From: Hungateiclostridiaceae bacterium UBA1305
GTDB taxonomy: Bacteria > Bacillota > Clostridia > Acetivibrionales > DTU013
Length of the DNA: 24,047 nt
Assembly: GCA_002307275.1 (NCBI GenBank)
Contig: DBTX01000063.1
Coordinates: forward strand, 1 to 24,047
Reading direction: 5' to 3'
Below are positions 1 to 8,209 of this stretch, one piece after another. Made by a program: the position numbers and the translations under genes. The notes below the pieces were generated by a model. That model saw only the letters and a list, made by a program, of their open reading frames with translations, made no database searches and was not told the DNA's origin. The first letter of the stretch is position 1, and every line of letters starts with the position of its first letter.

Positions 1-245
1 GAGATGACCAGATTTTCCCCGGTCCTGTAAGCTGCATAAAGCCCATCAAAGGATACTGCCACTTCACCGGCACCGTCCGGCAGCTTTAAGCTGCGGCTTT
101 TCACAGCAGCTGTGTCAGTTTCATATATCGTAGCCTTGATTGCTCCCCTGTCTGGCAGATAGATGAAATTGATATAAGAAAGGACCGCTATCTGGAACAT
201 CACTGATATCAATATCCAGCAATAAATCATTTTCAGCTTCTTCAA
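1..245 (-). CDS. N-terminal part of a membrane-anchored protein of unknown function (cut by window edge)
   Basis: The frame is open from a TTG at 245-243 to the left edge of the window, giving 81 codons; the gene continues outside. The product begins with a short basic stretch and one hydrophobic segment (about residues 7-27), followed by a soluble, probably extracytoplasmic part. The end of the visible part (LKLPDGAGEVAVSFDGLYAA) resembles the first blade of a TolB/WD40-like beta-propeller, but too little is seen to name a family. The TTG overlaps the TGA stop of the preceding glycosidase gene, and GGTGG lies nine bases upstream, so translational coupling is likely. An in-frame ATG at 230-228 is an alternative start. 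That the frame is coding is well supported by the overlap and the membrane segment; the function is not known. Confidence 0.6.
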   Translation of the reverse strand, partial: MKKLKMIYCWILISVMFQIAVLSYINFIYLPDRGAIKATIYETDTAAVKSRSLKLPDGAGEVAVSFDGLYAAYRTGENLVI

Positions 246-1249
246 TTCAGGACACCACCTTCGGCAGCGACCATAAATGCAGTAGGGACAGTTCTTTCCC
301 CAAGCTTATCGGATGGCTTGTTTATTACTTTCCCGTTATAGTACATCGTTGTAGAGGATCCCCCATCAAGATTGGCTGCATTCACAGCACCATACTGCAG
401 CAGAATATCCTGCACATCATGCAGCGTTGCTCCAAACGAGTCCAGTGTCCTGCCATCTATAACAAGCAGCAGTACTTCTCCGTTCTCTTTCTGGCCTATT
501 GCAGTTCTCGGCGCTATACCCCATCCTCCGTCGCCGCTGGAGATCGTCGGTTTTCCATTAACGATCAGAGGAGGTCCAAAACTGACGCCTTCCTTGATTC
601 CAAGTTTTTTTAGCTGCGCCATCGACTGTTTTCCCACAATCAGCATGCCGTCCTTCGTAAATGCCACTGTCTGCTGCTTTGCATTTTCATTTTTAATCTG
701 GTTGTAAACAACTTTTCCATTCTGGATAATAAAGCCTACCGGCGCACCTCCAGTGCCTGTCCAACCTCTGTCGAGGAAACCGCCCGCATTAATGCCGGCC
801 ACTGCCGAGTTGTTTTTGCATATCTGGCTGGTTGTCTCACCTGAATCCGGCAGCTGCGAAGAGTAACCGGCAATGATACGTGTCGGATCATGGACAACCA
901 TGAGCTTGCCGTCGAAATCCCCGCCATCGATATTGAAGACTTCGATTTTATTGTCATGTGTATTTCCGATTTTAATCGTCTGCAGTTGCTCGCCGCGTTC
1001 AGTCGGGTCTACAGCATAGCTGCTGCCCAGAATCCTCGATATGGCTTCATCTGAAAGGAAAAATTTAGCGATATACTGATGCCTCAGGGTATTCCAGGAC
1101 ATGCCCACGATAGATCTAGTAACGTCATTAAAGGGCCCGTAGAATATCAGCATGGGCACTGTTGCGCATGTAAAGAAGAATTCAAATATCAGAAAAATTA
1201 AAAGACGCCTTCCCCCAGACTTAGGCGCCTGTTTTTTAGCAGTTTGCAT
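242..1249 (-). CDS. Phosphodiester glycosidase family protein (NAGPA domain), membrane-anchored
   Basis: A 335-residue protein with one N-terminal hydrophobic segment (about residues 15-40) after a basic start, so probably anchored with the catalytic part outside the cell. The C-terminal two thirds have features of the NAGPA (N-acetylglucosamine-1-phosphodiester alpha-N-acetylglucosaminidase) family: NAGGFLDRGWTGTGGAPVG, then LLVIDGRTLDSFGATL and the signature NLDGGSSTTMYYNG near the end. Family members cleave sugar-phosphodiester linkages, and bacterial ones are thought to act on envelope polymers; the substrate here is unknown. A longer frame starts at a GTG at 1261, but GAGG six bases before the ATG at 1249 favours the shorter start. 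It overlaps the next gene by four bases and probably shares its transcript. No clear promoter was found in the 145-base gap upstream. Confidence 0.85.
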   Translation of the reverse strand: MQTAKKQAPKSGGRRLLIFLIFEFFFTCATVPMLIFYGPFNDVTRSIVGMSWNTLRHQYIAKFFLSDEAISRILGSSYAVDPTERGEQLQTIKIGNTHDNKIEVFNIDGGDFDGKLMVVHDPTRIIAGYSSQLPDSGETTSQICKNNSAVAGINAGGFLDRGWTGTGGAPVGFIIQNGKVVYNQIKNENAKQQTVAFTKDGMLIVGKQSMAQLKKLGIKEGVSFGPPLIVNGKPTISSGDGGWGIAPRTAIGQKENGEVLLLVIDGRTLDSFGATLHDVQDILLQYGAVNAANLDGGSSTTMYYNGKVINKPSDKLGERTVPTAFMVAAEGGVLN

Positions 1250-1394
1250 TCTGACCCTCACGTTTCCATATATCTTGATATCTTGAAAAGTGTATGTAGT
1301 TGACCTCTTAAAAGCACACTTCTGTTTATTCTATCGTATTTTTACTCATTTTGAAACATCTTGTCTGAAAAATTAATATTTTATTAATATTGCC

Positions 1395-1796
1395 TTATGC
1401 TATTCCATAATTGTCGAGACTGGCATGCAGATGCTCGAATACCATCCCCGCGACAAACCATGCGGGCGCATATGAAAGTGTAATAATTCCGTTTATGGCA
1501 AATCTGTCAGTATAGTACCATGGGTGAACACCCAGTACTAAGTACAGTATTAAACCACTTGAATATTCGATTCCCCATATCAGTGCAACCCAGACAAGTC
1601 CTCTGAAAAACCAGTTCCATCTGCTGATTGCATGATGCAGCGGTTCCAGAAAAACGGCACAGCCATAAATCAGAAACATCCACAGGTTGGAATGACCCAG
1701 GAGTCTTAAATCTCCTCCAATCAATGATCCCAGACCTGTCCATATAATTTCTATTCCCCAACCAACAATTCCGTAGAAAAAAAATCTTTTAACCAT
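1395..1796 (-). CDS. Small integral membrane protein, resembles the putative ABC-transporter type IV (CmpB/DUF1113) family
   Basis: A 133-residue, strongly hydrophobic protein with about four predicted membrane segments (roughly residues 4-25, 38-52, 63-85 and 99-118). The opening FFFYGIVGWGIEIIWTGLGS resembles the start of the Pfam family called putative ABC-transporter type IV (PF06541), whose members are small membrane proteins of unknown role. I saw no ABC ATPase beside it. No convincing Shine-Dalgarno sequence precedes the ATG at 1796, so the start is less certain than for its neighbours. It lies upstream of the glycosidase gene on the same strand with a 145-base gap. The family call is tentative; the reading frame and membrane nature are clear. 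Confidence 0.6.
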   Translation of the reverse strand: MVKRFFFYGIVGWGIEIIWTGLGSLIGGDLRLLGHSNLWMFLIYGCAVFLEPLHHAISRWNWFFRGLVWVALIWGIEYSSGLILYLVLGVHPWYYTDRFAINGIITLSYAPAWFVAGMVFEHLHASLDNYGIA

Positions 1797-2163
1797 ACCA
1801 TTATTTTAAACAAACTTTACAAATATTATCGAAAGTATATTTTTTTATTTTGAGTATAAATTGTAAAAAATAAATACATGTTCATTCCATTTTGCATTGT
1901 CTTTGGGAAAATTTTAATTTAAATTTAACATTTACTGTCTGTTTTTGTGGTATTATATAAAAAACCTTTTTTGTGATACAAATAAGGTAATATTAGTGAA
2001 AAAAGTTGTTGTCTTAAGTAATTTTTGCATTATATATAAATGACTGGCAATAGATAATAATATATAATATATTAAGTTGGTATTTATTACTGCGGGACTG
2101 TCAGCTTCACTTGCATGACATTTGGTATTGGCATTGTATTGAGATATTTGGAGGAAATGATAA
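1797..2163. other. AT-rich intergenic region between divergent genes
   Basis: This 367-base stretch separates the minus-strand membrane protein gene from the plus-strand glucan phosphorylase gene. It is very AT-rich with no credible reading frame; the minus-strand frame crossing it is a shadow running into the phosphorylase gene. It holds one plausible plus-strand promoter (1931-1959) and, at 2150-2154, the GGAGG ribosome binding site of the phosphorylase. No RNA structure or repeat was recognised. Confidence 0.7.
1931..1959 (+). promoter_or_regulatory. Candidate sigma-A promoter of the glucan phosphorylase gene
   Basis: TTTACT at 1931-1936 and TATATA at 1954-1959 are separated by 17 bases. 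This would give a leader of about 200 bases before the start at 2164. Because the region is so AT-rich, other hexamer pairs are possible, so the call is tentative. Confidence 0.35.
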
Positions 2164-4731
2164 ATGAAACCACTAGGCAGGATTACCGTCTCGGCAATTA
2201 TTCCTGAAAGGCTATCAAGGCTTTCTGATTTGGCTCGTAACTTTTGGTGGACCTGGAATTGTGAAGCAGTTGATCTTTTCAAATCCATCGATTCAAGGTT
2301 ATGGTACGATCTTGGAGCCAATCCAACAGCGTTTCTAAGGAAGATCGGTAATAAAAAGCTTCTGCAGCGCATGAGTAATGATACCTTTCTGGGAAGCTAC
2401 GATAATGTGATCAAAAAATTCGATGAATACATGAATAGTACCGATACCTGGTATAGCAGCAATCATCCCGATCATATGGGACAAATAACCGCTTATTTTT
2501 CTGCCGAGTTCGGTTTAAGCGAATCATTGCCGATATACTCAGGCGGCCTGGGCGTATTGTCGGGAGACCATTGCAAATCTGCGAGCGACCTGGGCATACC
2601 CTTCACGGCGATCGGACTTTTTTACAGGCAGGGGTATTTCAATCAGTTGATAACCCGCGAGGGTATTCAGGAAACAGCTTATAGCACACTAAACCTGTCG
2701 GACCTCGCAATAAGTCCCGTACTTGATGCAAATGGAGAGAACCTGCTCATCGAAGTTGATATGCCGGGCAGGACGGTATACACGTCAATATGGCTTGTAA
2801 AGGTCGGCAGAGTACACTTGTACCTGCTGGATTCGGATGTTCCCGGGAATAGCGAGCAGGACAGAGGGATCACTGCCCGATTATACGGAGGCGACGGTGA
2901 TACAAGGATACAACAGGAGATTCTGCTTGGAATGGGCGGCGTAAAAGCGCTGAGGGCTCTTGGCATCAATGCCTCAGTTTATCATATGAACGAAGGTCAT
3001 TCCGCCTTTTTAGGCTTCGAACTGATCCGTAACCTGATGCAGGAACATCACCTCAATTTCAGGGAAGCCTGCGAAGCGGTGGCGTCCTCCTCTGTGTTCA
3101 CTACTCATACCCCTGTGCCGGCAGGAATCGATGTATTCTCCCACGACACAATGGACAGGTATTTTACCGGGTACAGAGAAGGCCTGGGAATCAGCCGCGA
3201 AGAATTCTTCGCTCTTGGTGCGGATATGTGGAATCCCAACGGTTTCAATATGGCCTCCCTCGCAATGAACCTGGCAGCAAGAAGAAATGGGGTCAGCAAG
3301 CTTCACGGTGCAGTGACACGCCGCATGTTCAACAGCCTTTGGCCCGGTGTACCGGAAGATGAAGTACCTGTGACCCATGTCACAAACGGTATACATACGC
3401 TAACCTGGTTGTCCACCCCGCTCAAGAAACTATACGACAAATATCTGGCAAAGGGCTGGGATCAAACGCTCTATGATCATAAAACATGGGAAGTGATAGA
3501 CAATATACCGGACGAAGAATTGTGGCAGGCACATATGGACCTGAAATCAAACATGGTGCAATACATCAACAGCCGTATCAAGCAGGGCGATTCGGATACA
3601 GGTATAACCTCTTCTGAATTTTCAGGATCGGTTCAGCCTGATATTCTGACGATCGGTTTTTCCAGGCGCTTCGCCACATATAAAAGAGCATCTCTTATTT
3701 TCAGAGATATACAACGTATCAGAAAGATTCTGAATATGAAAGATATGCCCGTTCAGTTAATATTTGCAGGAAAAGCCCACCCCGCAGACAGGCCGGCGCA
3801 GGATATTATCAAAAGCATCAACGATGTAGCGCGCCAGGAAGGCTTCGAGGGCAAGGTCATATTGCTTGAGAACTATAATATGGCTGTTGCGCGCAGACTC
3901 GTACAAAGTGTTGACGTTTGGCTCAACAATCCGCGTGTTCCAATGGAGGCAAGCGGAACAAGCGGTCAGAAGGCATGTATAAACGGTGTTTTAAACCTGA
4001 GTGTTCTGGATGGTTGGTGGAAAGAGGGGTACAATGGCAAAAACGGCTGGGCAATCGGTTACGATGCTGTTTATGAGAATGAATTCCACCAGGATAACGC
4101 CGACAGTGAGTCACTCTATGAAATACTTGAGAGAAGTCTGGTCCCTCTTTATTATGAAAGAAATGAAAAGAAAGTCCCGGTAAAATGGGTGAAAATGATG
4201 AAGGAATCGGTGAAATCCCTGGCTGCTGAATACAGTACACACAGAATGGTAAAGGAGTATACCAACAGGCTTTATATCCCGTCGATCGAAAGAATCGCCA
4301 ACATTACTGCCGACGGTTACCAACCGGTAAAAAAGCTGGCTGAGTGGAAACAAACTGTAAAAGAAAGCTGGCAGGCTGTATCCATCACCGGCGGCAAGCC
4401 AACCTCGAATTCAGAAAACATCCCTGCCGTTTCAGGCGAGAAAATAAGTCTTGAAGCAATAGTTACACTTGGAAACCTGAAACCGGATGACGTTAGTGTG
4501 GAACTTTATTTCGGCAGCATGGACAGCGCGGGATGTATAGAAAAAGGTGAGTTTGTCCTGATGCAATTTATTGAAGAGACGAATCCGGGTACATTTAGAT
4601 ACAAAGCTGACCTTATCCTGATGGACGGAGGAGAATACGGGTATAATTTCCGTATTATTCCGCACAGAAGCGATCTGGCAGACAAGTTCGAGCTTCGCCT
4701 CGTAAAATGGTCGGATAGCTGTGTTAATTGA
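2164..4731 (+). CDS. glgP: Alpha-glucan (glycogen/maltodextrin) phosphorylase, DUF3417-containing type
   Basis: An 855-residue enzyme that releases glucose 1-phosphate from alpha-1,4-glucans using phosphate and pyridoxal phosphate. It begins with the N-terminal domain typical of the DUF3417-type phosphorylases (LARNFWWTWN near residue 25), followed by SAEFGLSESLPIYSGGLGVL, MNEGHSAFLGFEL and THTPVPAG in the expected order. The cofactor region reads EASGTSGQKACINGVLNLSV; Lys603 is the expected Schiff-base lysine. The last 100 residues look like an extra beta-rich C-terminal domain. GGAGG lies nine bases before the ATG. The downstream carboxypeptidase-type gene starts 22 bases after the stop, so the two may be cotranscribed, although their functions are not obviously linked. 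Whether the natural substrate is glycogen, maltodextrin or imported oligosaccharide cannot be told from sequence. Confidence 0.93.
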   Translation: MKPLGRITVSAIIPERLSRLSDLARNFWWTWNCEAVDLFKSIDSRLWYDLGANPTAFLRKIGNKKLLQRMSNDTFLGSYDNVIKKFDEYMNSTDTWYSSNHPDHMGQITAYFSAEFGLSESLPIYSGGLGVLSGDHCKSASDLGIPFTAIGLFYRQGYFNQLITREGIQETAYSTLNLSDLAISPVLDANGENLLIEVDMPGRTVYTSIWLVKVGRVHLYLLDSDVPGNSEQDRGITARLYGGDGDTRIQQEILLGMGGVKALRALGINASVYHMNEGHSAFLGFELIRNLMQEHHLNFREACEAVASSSVFTTHTPVPAGIDVFSHDTMDRYFTGYREGLGISREEFFALGADMWNPNGFNMASLAMNLAARRNGVSKLHGAVTRRMFNSLWPGVPEDEVPVTHVTNGIHTLTWLSTPLKKLYDKYLAKGWDQTLYDHKTWEVIDNIPDEELWQAHMDLKSNMVQYINSRIKQGDSDTGITSSEFSGSVQPDILTIGFSRRFATYKRASLIFRDIQRIRKILNMKDMPVQLIFAGKAHPADRPAQDIIKSINDVARQEGFEGKVILLENYNMAVARRLVQSVDVWLNNPRVPMEASGTSGQKACINGVLNLSVLDGWWKEGYNGKNGWAIGYDAVYENEFHQDNADSESLYEILERSLVPLYYERNEKKVPVKWVKMMKESVKSLAAEYSTHRMVKEYTNRLYIPSIERIANITADGYQPVKKLAEWKQTVKESWQAVSITGGKPTSNSENIPAVSGEKISLEAIVTLGNLKPDDVSVELYFGSMDSAGCIEKGEFVLMQFIEETNPGTFRYKADLILMDGGEYGYNFRIIPHRSDLADKFELRLVKWSDSCVN

Positions 4732-4753
4732 CAAATGAGATCGTGGAGGTCAG

Positions 4754-6028
4754 ATGTTTAAGAAAGCTGTTTTATTTCCATTCATTCTAATGTGGCTTCT
4801 TATGAGTACCAATATTTCTGTTCTTGCACTCACACCGCAAGCTATAGGTATTGGTGCAGCCAGCGGCATTGCCGTTCCGGAAATAAGCGCACCTTCAGCA
4901 ATACTTGTTGAAGCTGAAAGCGGACAGGTTCTCTACAGCAAGAATATCGACCAGCCGCTGCATATTTCTGCGGCATGCAAGCTGATGACCACGCTGATTG
5001 CCTGTGAAAATGCAGATTTCTATTCCTATGTCACGGTAAGTTCGGAGTCTGTTGATGCGGAAGGCTCTGCTCTCAGCCTTGAAGTAGGAGCCAAATATGA
5101 ACTCGGGGATCTGCTGTACGGTATTATGCTTACATCCGCAAATGATGCAGCCAAGGCCGTTGCGGAGCACACTGCCGGCGATATAGGCAAGTTTGTGGAA
5201 ATGATGAATGACACTGCAGCAAATCTTAAAATGACTGGCACTCATTTCACAAACCCAACCGGTCTTTATGACGAAAACCAGTATACAACTGCAGAGGACA
5301 TCTCTCTGCTGATCAAATATGCGATAAGCAATCCCAATTTCAACAAGGCTTTCTCCATAAAAGCAAGGCCTTGGTACAACAGTGATAATACGACAAATAT
5401 CCTGACAAGTCCGAACAAACTTTTCTGGAGCTATGATGGTGTCGAGGGCGGTAAAACCGGCTTCAATAAAAAAGAACAGCAGACTGTCATCACTACGGCA
5501 TTTCGGGAAAATATGAGGCTTATATCAATAGTTCTGGACTCTCCCGAAAAGGATCTTTTCACGAGTGCTGCAGCATTGTTTGACTATGGTTTCAACAATT
5601 TTAGAAAAAGCACTCTGGTAAGCAAGGGAGATGTTTTAAAAACAGTTGCACTTGACGGAAACGAAATCAATCTGATAAGCCAGAACGACATATCCTATAT
5701 TCACCCTTTGGGGGAGAGTTATATCAAGACGTTTACAGCAACTGCCGACCTGAAGACCCCTGTCAGAAAGGCAGTCCCGGTCGGCAGCGCAAGTTATGTC
5801 CTTCAGGATGGTACTACGGTCAATGTCAGTCTTTATCCTGAAACTGAAGTGATACCTCCCGAAGATTTCTTTTCAACCGCCCGCAAAAAGATGCTGGAAA
5901 ATAAAGATATCCTCGTAATGGTCCTATTTCTTGCCTCTCTGGAAGTAATCCTGATTATGATCAATCTGTTCAAGCTTGTAAAAAAATTGATCAACCATAT
6001 CAGCAACCGGGGGAGAAGGCAGGCATAG
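4754..6028 (+). CDS. D-alanyl-D-alanine carboxypeptidase family protein (PBP5/DacF type), catalytic serine position altered
   Basis: A 424-residue peptidoglycan-processing family protein with an N-terminal signal segment (about residues 6-26) and a C-terminal hydrophobic segment followed by a basic tail (about 390-424), so membrane-attached outside the cell. Two of the three penicillin-binding motifs are intact: SAN at 128-130 and KTG at 234-236. The first, SxxK, is not: the lysine is K76 (in CKLMT), and the residue three before it is Ala73; the nearest serine, Ser72, is four before. If the alignment on K76 is right, the acylating serine is missing and the protein may be an inactive homologue, or the motif register is unusual. 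GGAGG lies shortly before the ATG. It sits 22 bases after the phosphorylase gene. The family assignment is secure; activity is doubtful. Confidence 0.88.
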   Translation: MFKKAVLFPFILMWLLMSTNISVLALTPQAIGIGAASGIAVPEISAPSAILVEAESGQVLYSKNIDQPLHISAACKLMTTLIACENADFYSYVTVSSESVDAEGSALSLEVGAKYELGDLLYGIMLTSANDAAKAVAEHTAGDIGKFVEMMNDTAANLKMTGTHFTNPTGLYDENQYTTAEDISLLIKYAISNPNFNKAFSIKARPWYNSDNTTNILTSPNKLFWSYDGVEGGKTGFNKKEQQTVITTAFRENMRLISIVLDSPEKDLFTSAAALFDYGFNNFRKSTLVSKGDVLKTVALDGNEINLISQNDISYIHPLGESYIKTFTATADLKTPVRKAVPVGSASYVLQDGTTVNVSLYPETEVIPPEDFFSTARKKMLENKDILVMVLFLASLEVILIMINLFKLVKKLINHISNRGRRQA

Positions 6029-6060
6029 GAGTTCACCCAGAGACTCCCAGTGACAATTGA

Positions 6061-6933
6061 CTAAATCGTCTCAGCCTGTTCATCACTAATGTTATTCATG
6101 TACAAACCTCTCTTTGCAATCCGGTTCCTGTCGTTTTCAACATAATTGGCAAGTATGCCGCCAAGATTCAGGACATCGGACATCTCAAAGTACCCGGATT
6201 TTCTGTAAATGAATTTGACAGCCCTCAGGGCTCCGGCTGCAAAAGCCTTTCGCGAGAAGGACTGATGGGATATTTCAAGCATATCCTCCTCACCCGCGAT
6301 GATTACTTCATGTTTACCTACAATCCCACCTGCGCGTACGGCATTTATCGGTATGGAGCCCTGCAGCACATCAATGCCCGATGCTGACAGGCCTTTTTCT
6401 ATTTCGCCCGCTATTTTCAGCGCTGTTCCTGACGGAATGTCCTTTTTTCTGCTATGGTGTTCTTCATTCACCTGGAAGTCGTAATTATTGAGAATACTTG
6501 AAGCAATATTGGTGAGCAGCATCATGACATTCACCCCAAGTGTGATATTAGGAGCATACACAATTGCATTATGGTGTTTCTTAGTCAAAACAACCAGCCT
6601 TTTCAAGGAGAATTTCGAAAATCCTGTAGTCGCCACTACCATATTCACTCTCATCCGTGACAGCACGACTGCATTTCTGATCGTCGCTTCCGGCTTTGAA
6701 AAATCAACCACTACATCGGGCTTTGTCCGAAACACCATTTCTTCAAGCCTGTCTGCGCCTTCCACGATGATCCCCGTATCTCTGCAGCCTGCAATTTCAC
6801 CAAGGTCTCTGCCGGACTTGGAACTGCCGGGACTGCATACTGCCGCGACCAATTTCATACTATCCTGTGCAAGCAAAACCTTTGCAACTTCACTCCCGGT
6901 CTTGCCCAATCCAACCAGACATACACGTATCAT
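6061..6933 (-). CDS. dapB: 4-hydroxy-tetrahydrodipicolinate reductase (DapB family), divergent
   Basis: A 290-residue DapB-type enzyme, which would reduce the dipicolinate precursor with NAD(P)H on the route to diaminopimelate and lysine. The N-terminal nucleotide-binding loop reads CLVGLGKTGSEVAKVLL, then VVDFSKPEAT and VATTGF, then the catalytic stretch EEHHSRKKDIPSGTAL, in which His159, His160 and Lys163 match the key residues of the family. It ends with a tail of about 30 residues beyond the usual end. A longer frame exists upstream to 6972, but it would enter the terminator T-tract; the ATG at 6933 has AGAGG five bases upstream and begins exactly at the nucleotide-binding strand. No other lysine-pathway gene is adjacent, so this may be a stand-alone or second copy. 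It lies behind a c-di-AMP riboswitch and terminator. Confidence 0.8.
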   Translation of the reverse strand: MIRVCLVGLGKTGSEVAKVLLAQDSMKLVAAVCSPGSSKSGRDLGEIAGCRDTGIIVEGADRLEEMVFRTKPDVVVDFSKPEATIRNAVVLSRMRVNMVVATTGFSKFSLKRLVVLTKKHHNAIVYAPNITLGVNVMMLLTNIASSILNNYDFQVNEEHHSRKKDIPSGTALKIAGEIEKGLSASGIDVLQGSIPINAVRAGGIVGKHEVIIAGEEDMLEISHQSFSRKAFAAGALRAVKFIYRKSGYFEMSDVLNLGGILANYVENDRNRIAKRGLYMNNISDEQAETI

Positions 6934-6970
6934 AAATACCTCTCTTTCACATCTACCGTCATTGGTTTGC

Positions 6971-7005
6971 AAAAAAAAGAAAAACTGCAGAAGAGTAATC
7001 TGCAG
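6971..7005 (-). terminator. Intrinsic terminator between the riboswitch and dapB
   Basis: On the minus strand, CTGCAGA and TCTGCAG form a 7-base-pair stem around a 7-base loop, followed by a run of about 14 bases that is almost all T. It lies between the riboswitch core and the dapB start, which is the arrangement of a riboswitch expression platform. A second small hairpin (ACCGT/ACGGT, 7012-7024) lies just before it and could take part in switching. Confidence 0.85.
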
Positions 7006-7055
7006 CCTTTTGACCGTTATACGGTTGAAAGCATATCCATCACCTTCTCTTCCAA

Positions 7056-7209
7056 CGCTTACGAGGTTAGCTGACGGATTCGGATCGGAAAAGATTGACC
7101 CTACCAGCCGATATTTTACACCCGGCCGGATTCACCCCCGGAAAAATCTTTGGGACATTAAGTCCCGGCGACTTTCACAATTTGGTTCCCCCGCTCTTTC
7201 GATTAAGCG
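7056..7209 (-). promoter_or_regulatory. Cyclic di-AMP riboswitch (ydaO/yuaA leader)
   Basis: Read on the minus strand, this 154-base segment has the conserved blocks of the ydaO/yuaA RNA in order: CGCTTAATC at the 5' end, GAGCGGGGGAACC, GGGGTGAATCC, GGTAGGG, and CCGAATCCGTCAGCTAACC followed by TCGTAAGCG, whose last bases pair with the 5' CGCTT to close the main stem. This family binds c-di-AMP and, in characterised cases, ligand favours termination. Here it precedes a terminator and the dapB-type gene. The RNA identity is based on recalled consensus blocks, which match closely; the regulatory direction is inferred from known members. Confidence 0.93.
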
Positions 7210-7228
7210 AAAATATTTAATTAATTTT

Positions 7229-7258
7229 ATTATATACTATTCCCCGCGGTTTTGCCAT
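7229..7258 (-). promoter_or_regulatory. Candidate promoter of the riboswitch-dapB transcript
   Basis: On the minus strand, ATGGCA (7258-7253) and a consensus TATAAT (7234-7229) are separated by 18 bases. Transcription would begin near 7222, just upstream of the riboswitch's first conserved block. It lies between the riboswitch and the stop codon of the SIMPL gene; I saw no strong terminator for that gene, so read-through into the riboswitch is also possible. Confidence 0.6.
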
Positions 7259-7314
7259 ATTACAAAACAAAGAACGTGGCAATGAACTCTCCGCTCTCCA
7301 TAATTTTCAAATTC

Positions 7315-8070
7315 TTAATATTCATATACTGCGCTAACATTTGCTGTAATCTCAAGAGAACCTGACTGAACGGGAGTTGCCGCTGCTATGCTTTCAGCCT
7401 TCAAGTCATACGTGGTATAATTCTGAAGAGGGCTGTACCCGCCTCCCTCACTAATGGATAATGGAGCCTTTAACGTTACTCCAAGAGCTTCCGCCATTGT
7501 CCCTGCCTTTTTCTTTGCAGCCAGCACCGCATTTTTCAATGCATCATTGTAATACTTCTCGTAATTGCTTAGGCCGAAGCTGATGCTGCTGCTTGCGTTT
7601 ACACCGCTGTCAGCTGCGGCATCGATGATGTTCCCTGTCTTCGCAAGATCCCGGACTGTGACACTGACAGAGTTACTGACCGAATATCCGACGATCGTAC
7701 TGGTTCCATCCTTTTGGTTGTAATTGTACTTTGGATTGATCGAATAGTTGACCGTCTTGATATCTTCCTCTTTTATACCGTTCGCCTTGATTGAAGCAAC
7801 AACCTTCTCCATTGCCGCCGCATTTGCCTTCTGGGCTACCTTTGCATCCTTGTCTTCGCTGATGACGCCGAGAGAAATATAGGCGATATCCGGCGATGCA
7901 CTGACCTTTGCCTGCCCGGTGACGCTCAGGGTTCTTTTGTCAGCCGTAGTCTCCGCCGCTTTTGCCGGAGCAATGAGATATGTACCCAGTGTAACTGTTA
8001 CAAGTGAGGCAACTGCGAGCAGTAGAATTGCCATCATTAATTTGTTCTTCATTGAAAATACTTGTGTCAT
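7315..8070 (-). CDS. SIMPL domain-containing (DUF541) exported protein
   Basis: A 251-residue protein with an N-terminal signal or anchor segment (about residues 12-35, ending APAKAAE), so exported. The rest matches the SIMPL/DUF541 family: RTLSVTGQAKVSASPDIAYI at the start of the domain, then the periodic beta-alpha pattern with NYSINPKYNY, SNSVSVTVRDL and a C-terminal strand ending ANVSAVYEY. Members are oligomeric exported proteins seen in many bacteria with poorly defined roles in envelope or stress biology; no enzymatic function is implied. The ATG at 8070 has GGAGG seven bases upstream; a second in-frame ATG six codons later lacks a comparable site. It follows the activase gene by 139 bases on the same strand, and no clear promoter was identified there. 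Confidence 0.9.
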   Translation of the reverse strand: MTQVFSMKNKLMMAILLLAVASLVTVTLGTYLIAPAKAAETTADKRTLSVTGQAKVSASPDIAYISLGVISEDKDAKVAQKANAAAMEKVVASIKANGIKEEDIKTVNYSINPKYNYNQKDGTSTIVGYSVSNSVSVTVRDLAKTGNIIDAAADSGVNASSSISFGLSNYEKYYNDALKNAVLAAKKKAGTMAEALGVTLKAPLSISEGGGYSPLQNYTTYDLKAESIAAATPVQSGSLEITANVSAVYEY

Positions 8071-8209
8071 AATAATACCTCCTCAGGTTTTGAACATTTG
8101 TGTATCCACGTTCACAATACATTAGACGCACAGGCTGCATAAATGTTCCCGTTTTACTTTAATTACACCGTAGGAGTGCGCTCGGAAATTCCTGGAGAAA
8201 GCTACCGGA

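Noticed and set aside
6488..7285. 265-codon open frame on the plus strand
   Set aside because: It runs antisense through dapB, the terminator and the c-di-AMP riboswitch. The RNA and DapB signals explain the sequence fully.
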